This document shows, piece by piece, positions 58,867-64,000 of a DNA stretch of 64,000 nucleotides. The stretch spans positions 1,054,001 through 1,118,000 of the forward strand of contig NZ_BEWC01000001.1 of assembly GCF_003112575.1 (NCBI RefSeq). The letters run 5' to 3'. The notes beneath the pieces are model-generated. The model worked only from the letters and a program-made list of their open reading frames with translations, did not search any database and was not told the DNA's origin. The stretch's first letter is position 1. The number at the start of each line of letters is the position of its first letter. The translations under genes and the position numbers were made by a program. The DNA comes from Streptomyces ardesiacus (lineage in GTDB: Bacteria; Actinomycetota; Actinomycetes; Streptomycetales; Streptomycetaceae).

Positions 58867-61611
58867 TCAGGGCACCGGCTGCTCCGCCCAGATGACCTTG
58901 CCGGCCGGTGTGTAGCGGGTGCCCCAGCGCTCGGCGAGCTGAGCGACCAGGAACAGACCGCGCCCGCCCTCGTCCGTCATGGCGGCGTAGCGCAGGTGCG
59001 GGGAGGTACTGCTGCTGTCGAACACCTCGCAGATCAGGCTGCGGTCGCGCAGCACCCGCACGTGGACGGTCTCGCCGCCGTACCGGATCGCGTTGGTGAC
59101 CAGCTCGCTGAGGATCAGCTCCGTGGTGAACACCAGCTCGTCCAGGCCCCACTCGCCCAGCCGCCGGGTGACCTGGGAACGCACCTCGCCGACCGCCTCC
59201 GGATCGTTCGGGACGTCCCACTCGGCGACCTGGTCCGGGCCCAGCGTCCGGGTGCGGGCGACCAGCAGGGCGATGTCGTCGCCCGGCCGGTCCGGAAGCC
59301 GGGCGTCCAGGACGGTCCGGCAGGTCTCCTCGGGCGTCTCGCCGGACGTCTCCAGCGCCCGGCGGAGGTGCTCCAGGCCGACGTCGATGTCGTGCGCGCG
59401 GTCCTCGACCAGCCCGTCGGTGTACAGCACGAGCCGGCTGCCCTCCGCCAGCCGCAGCTCCGTCGTCTCGAACGGGAGGCCGCCCAGGCCCAGCGGGGGC
59501 CCCGGGGGAACCTCGGGGAACTCCACGGTGCCGTCGGGCCCAATCAGCGCCGGCGGCGGGTGGCCCGCCCGGGCGATCACACAGGAGCCCGCGACCGGGT
59601 CGTAGATCGCGTAGAGGCAGGTCGCGCCGGTCACCGGGGCGGTGCCGTCGTCGGCCGTCTCGTCCTGGTCGATCCGGCCGACCAGTTCGTCCAGCAGTCC
59701 GAGCAGTTCGTCGGGCGGCAGGTCGAGGGCGGTGAAGTTGTGCACCGCCGTCCGCAGCCGCCCCATGGTGGCCGCGGCGTGCAGACCGTGCCCGACGACG
59801 TCGCCGACGACGAGCGCGACCCGGGCCCCGGACAGCGGGAGCACGTCGAACCAGTCGCCGCCCACTCCCGCCTGTGCGGGCAGGTAGCGGTAGGCGACGT
59901 CCAGGGCGTTCTGGTCGGGCAGCCTGCGAGGCAGCAGACTGCGCTGGAGGGTCACCGCCATGCTGTGCTCGCGGGTGTAGCGGCGCGCGTTGTCGATGGA
60001 GACCGCGGCCCGTGCGACCAGTTCCTCGCCGAGCGCCAGCTCGTCCTCGTCGAACGGCTCGGGCTTGACCGAACGCCAGAAGCTCACCACTCCGAGCACC
60101 AGGCTGCCCGCGCGCAGCGGGACGGTGATCAGGGAGTGGACGCCGTACGCCACCACCTGCGCGGAGCGCTCGTAGTCCTGCGCCTGCCAGCCCGGGGCCT
60201 CGCCGAGGCGGGGCTCCAGGACGGCCCGGCCCTCGCGGAGCGTGCGGCCCTGCGGGGAGGAGTCCACGTAGCGGATCTGTCCGCCCACGGGGTAGAGCGG
60301 GACGTCCTCGCTGATGCCGCTGCGCGCGGTCCGGCGCAGCGGCATCGCGCGGTCCGGCTGACCGCCGGCCATCACGGGGTCGAACAGGTCCACGGTGACG
60401 TAGTCGGCGAACCGGGGCACGGCCAGCTCGGCCAGTTCCTCGGCGGTGCGGGTGACGTCCAGGCTGGTGCCGATGCCCACCCCGGCCGCGTACAGGATGT
60501 CCAGGCGTTCCCGGGCGGTCTCGGCCCGGCCGGACAGGGCCCGCAGCTCGGTGGAGTCGCGCAGCGTCGCGACGCTGCCGGCCGGGCCGCCCCGCACGTC
60601 CGTGGGCCGCTGGTTGATGGCCAGCAGCCGGTCCTCGACCAGGTGCACCTCGTCGGTGGCGGCCTGGCCCGAGGCCAGCAGTCCGGCCAGGTCGGAGGGC
60701 AGGCCGAGGGCGCCGACGTGCCGGCCCTCGGCGTCGGCCGGCAGGTTGAGCAGCCGCCGCGCCTCGTCGTTGGCCAGCAGCAGCCTGCCCTCCCCGCCGA
60801 CGATGAGCACGCCCTCCCGGACGCTGTGCAGGACGGCGTCGTGGTGTTCGTACATCCGGGTCATCTCGTGCGGCCCCAGGCCGTGCGTCTGCCGCATCAG
60901 CCGTCGGCTCACCAGGGCCGTGCCCCCGGTCGCCAGGGCCAGCCCGACGGCCGCCGCGCTCAGGACGAGGGGGAGCTGACGGTCGGCGACCCCGCCCACG
61001 TTCTCCGTCGTGATGCCGGCCGAGACCAGGCCCACCACCTTCCCGTCGGGGGCCTTGACGGGCACGATGGCCTGGACCAGCGGGCCGATGGTGCCCTCGA
61101 TCTCCTCGGTCACCGTCTTCCCGGCCAGCGCCGGGGCGATGTTCCCCACGAAGGTCTTGCCGATGCGGTTCGTCCTCGGGTGGGTGTAGCGGACGCCCTG
61201 CGGGTTGGTGACGACCACGAAGTCCACGTCCGTGGCCTTGCGCACCGCCTCGGCCCGGGGCTGGAGCACCGCCGTGGGGTCGGGGCCGCGCAGCGCCTCG
61301 ACGATGCCGGGGGAGTTGGCGAACGTCGCGGCCACGGAGACCGACCGGTTGCGGGCCTCCGTGTCGCTGTCGTGGCGTACCTGGAGCACCAGTGCGACCG
61401 CCGCGGCGACCACGAGCAGCAGCACGATGACCACGTTCATCACGAAGACCTGGCCGGCCACGCTGCGTCCGGACAGCGCCGAGCGCAGCGCCGAGGCGGA
61501 CCGCGCGTCCGCCCCCCGCCGTGACCGGTCCGCGTCCTGCCGGTGTCGGGCGTGCGGGCCGCCGGGACGACGGGGTGACCGTTCTCCCGATCGACCCATC
61601 AGTCGGACCAT
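58867..61611 (-). CDS. multi-domain sensor PP2C phosphatase with C-terminal anti-sigma-type ATPase
   Basis: A 914-residue signalling protein. Approximate order: disordered basic N-terminus; TM1 (54-78); extracytoplasmic Cache-like sensor (80-205; VDFVVVTNPQGVRYTHP); TM2 (about 205-228); PAS (245-345); GAF (365-530); SpoIIE/RsbU-type PP2C (560-770; GGDWFDV and VGDVVGHGLHAAA); HATPase (785-910; ELVTNAIRYGG, GGRGLFLVAQLAERWG). It combines phosphatase and kinase-type modules in one chain, typical of Streptomyces partner-switch regulators. Start 61611 follows a minus-strand TAGACA by seven bases. An STAS target in the right edge is a candidate, unproven. Confidence 0.88.
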   Translation of the reverse strand: MVRLMGRSGERSPRRPGGPHARHRQDADRSRRGADARSASALRSALSGRSVAGQVFVMNVVIVLLLVVAAAVALVLQVRHDSDTEARNRSVSVAATFANSPGIVEALRGPDPTAVLQPRAEAVRKATDVDFVVVTNPQGVRYTHPRTNRIGKTFVGNIAPALAGKTVTEEIEGTIGPLVQAIVPVKAPDGKVVGLVSAGITTENVGGVADRQLPLVLSAAAVGLALATGGTALVSRRLMRQTHGLGPHEMTRMYEHHDAVLHSVREGVLIVGGEGRLLLANDEARRLLNLPADAEGRHVGALGLPSDLAGLLASGQAATDEVHLVEDRLLAINQRPTDVRGGPAGSVATLRDSTELRALSGRAETARERLDILYAAGVGIGTSLDVTRTAEELAELAVPRFADYVTVDLFDPVMAGGQPDRAMPLRRTARSGISEDVPLYPVGGQIRYVDSSPQGRTLREGRAVLEPRLGEAPGWQAQDYERSAQVVAYGVHSLITVPLRAGSLVLGVVSFWRSVKPEPFDEDELALGEELVARAAVSIDNARRYTREHSMAVTLQRSLLPRRLPDQNALDVAYRYLPAQAGVGGDWFDVLPLSGARVALVVGDVVGHGLHAAATMGRLRTAVHNFTALDLPPDELLGLLDELVGRIDQDETADDGTAPVTGATCLYAIYDPVAGSCVIARAGHPPPALIGPDGTVEFPEVPPGPPLGLGGLPFETTELRLAEGSRLVLYTDGLVEDRAHDIDVGLEHLRRALETSGETPEETCRTVLDARLPDRPGDDIALLVARTRTLGPDQVAEWDVPNDPEAVGEVRSQVTRRLGEWGLDELVFTTELILSELVTNAIRYGGETVHVRVLRDRSLICEVFDSSSTSPHLRYAAMTDEGGRGLFLVAQLAERWGTRYTPAGKVIWAEQPVP

Positions 61612-61618
61612 GTGCTCA

Positions 61619-61624
61619 TGTCTA
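61619..61624 (-). promoter_or_regulatory. -10 hexamer TAGACA, leaderless start of sensor phosphatase
   Basis: The complement of 61619-61624 reads TAGACA and ends seven bases before the ATG at 61611. No ribosome-binding site is visible, so translation is probably leaderless. Confidence 0.4.
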
Positions 61625-61813
61625 CACTGCCGGGCCCCAGGAGGCGAGGGGCGCCCCCTGTGACCCGGCGGACCGCCGCACGGGACCCGCGGGGCCCGCC
61701 GGGTCCACCCCGGCGGGCAGGCCGAGGGTCCCGGTGCGTCCGTCCGGGTGGCGCGGCAGCGGCGGCGATCCCTCACCGCCGGTCGTCGTGACGTCACCGT
61801 CACGGGCCGTTGA

Positions 61814-63298
<1,485 letters not shown>

Positions 63299-63468
63299 CC
63301 CGCCGGTCCGGCCGGCCGCTTGCGCGCAGTCGGCCGGGTCCGGTCAGAAAACGGCGCGTCCGGCGGAAGTTGGGGCAAAGGGATCGTGGTGGGCGCCCTG
63401 GTGCGTATCGTGGGAACCGGGGACCTCCGCTCCTCCACTCGGCCCCGGACCGGACGGTGAGGCTCGGC

Positions 63469-63897
63469 ATGACTCCGGCGCACGGACCCGACACCGCCGA
63501 CGGCTCCGTCGTGTCCGCGGTGGTGGAGTTCAGGGGCGGATCCGCGATGATCCCCGCCTCCAGGGATGTCGTCCACGGCTTCGTCGCACGCCTCGCCGAG
63601 CGGGGCGTGCAGCTTGCGGACGCGTTCCTGGACGCCGCTCGTCTGGTCGCGAGCGAGCTGGTGACGAACGCGCTGCGCCACGCGCCCGGCCCCTGCCGGC
63701 TGGAGCTGACCCTCGTGGACGACGGTGTGGAGATCGCGGTGACGGACACGGGGGAGGCGTTTCCCACCTTCCTGCCCCGCGACCCCGCGCGGGTCGGCCG
63801 GCACGGGCTGGAGATCGTCACGCGGCTGTGCGACGAGGTCATCACCAAGCCGCACGCGCGGGGCAAGACGGTGTACGCGCGCCTGCCGCTGACCTGA
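63469..63897 (+). CDS. anti-sigma-type ATP-binding protein
   Basis: A 142-residue protein: a HATPase_c core with N-box ARLVASELVTNALRHAP and G-box VGRHGLEIVTRLCDEVI. The N-terminal part is short. Such RsbW-like kinases inactivate anti-anti-sigma factors. GGTGAGG six bases before the ATG supports the start. It converges with a truncated STAS gene five bases away, the natural partner type, though opposite orientation and single-copy proximity leave the pairing unproven. Confidence 0.85.
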   Translation: MTPAHGPDTADGSVVSAVVEFRGGSAMIPASRDVVHGFVARLAERGVQLADAFLDAARLVASELVTNALRHAPGPCRLELTLVDDGVEIAVTDTGEAFPTFLPRDPARVGRHGLEIVTRLCDEVITKPHARGKTVYARLPLT

Positions 63898-63902
63898 GCG
63901 GG

Positions 63903-64000
63903 TCAGGCGGCGAGGGCCTCCTCCACGCTCGGGTAGCAGGGGATCAGCGCGTCGACGCCCACCAGCCGCAGTACGCGCTCCACGGCGTCACGCGGGGCGG
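63903..64000 (-). CDS. STAS-domain anti-anti-sigma factor (5' part beyond window)
   Basis: Only the last 32 residues are in the window (…APRDAVERVLRLVGVDALIP…). The helical end pattern VLRLVGVDALIPCYPSVEEAL is typical of STAS domains of the SpoIIAA/RsbV type. The phosphorylation-site serine lies outside. It converges on the anti-sigma ATPase gene. Assignment is from the short C-terminal pattern only. Confidence 0.55.
   Translation of the reverse strand, partial: APRDAVERVLRLVGVDALIPCYPSVEEALAA

Noticed and set aside
63301..63360. Inverted repeat after the xylanase gene (GGCCGG-rich)
   Set aside because: The arms match only partly and no consistent stem longer than six base pairs could be drawn, so I do not annotate a terminator.

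Overview
The window is chromosomal DNA of a high-GC actinomycete, almost certainly Streptomyces. GC content is very high and third codon positions are mostly G or C. Many starts are GTG, Shine-Dalgarno sites are GGAGG-like, and adjacent genes overlap as ATGA or GTGA. It encodes families typical of the genus: conservon-like roadblock proteins, a WhiJ/Scr1-type regulator with a DUF397 partner, DUF5133, DUF574 methyltransferase, CsbD, and secreted GH10 and GH46 enzymes. I found no rRNA, tRNA, insertion sequence, phage gene or CRISPR array. Species placement is inference.

Layout. 1-9.8 kb: metallo-beta-lactamase fold enzyme (5' truncated), two short-chain dehydrogenases, an L,D-transpeptidase, a membrane-tethered trypsin-like protease, a MalY-type aminotransferase, and a DUF35 gene beside a TetR gene whose flanks carry four similar sites. 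9.8-17.7 kb: an RpiR-family regulator and an alpha-glucoside phosphorolysis module (GH65 phosphorylase, beta-phosphoglucomutase-like HAD, divergent P-loop kinase), then a GT-C-like membrane protein. 18-25.3 kb: MMPL exporter, PP2C-type phosphatase, a GNAT gene preceded by a possible 18-residue leader peptide, a Gfo/Idh/MocA oxidoreductase and a secreted cutinase/PET-hydrolase-like enzyme. 25.5-34.8 kb: a large LuxR/ATPase regulator and a PucR regulator ahead of a complete five-gene branched-chain amino-acid-type ABC importer (livFGHM plus binding lipoprotein).

34.9-41.3 kb: DUF574 methyltransferase, a WhiJ-like regulator/DUF397/anti-sigma ATPase cluster sharing a divergent palindromic operator, a HEAT-like protein, an ABC exporter and small Streptomyces-type proteins. 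41.4-42.6 kb: a compact graspetide RiPP locus (precursor plus ATP-grasp ligase). 42.7-49.8 kb: a DUF1232 protein, a repeat-rich membrane protein and a three-subunit PaoABC-like molybdenum dehydrogenase. 50-54.4 kb: a short-chain dehydrogenase, a YihY/BrkB membrane protein and a four-gene roadblock/DUF4388 operon with no GTPase. 54.4-64 kb: iron-box-controlled fprA, a drug exporter, CsbD, GH46 chitosanase and GH10 xylanase with their probable operators, a 914-residue sensor phosphatase, and an anti-sigma ATPase next to a truncated STAS gene.

Common themes are polymer hydrolysis outside the cell (chitosan, xylan, polyester or lipid, protein), partner-switching signalling (two PP2C phosphatases, three HATPase modules, one STAS protein), and many regulators sitting beside visible operator dyads. 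Seven starts lie 6-8 nt after a TANNNT hexamer with no Shine-Dalgarno site, suggesting leaderless mRNAs; an eighth (3627) fits less cleanly. All functions are inferred from protein sequence patterns read by eye; no database search was run.
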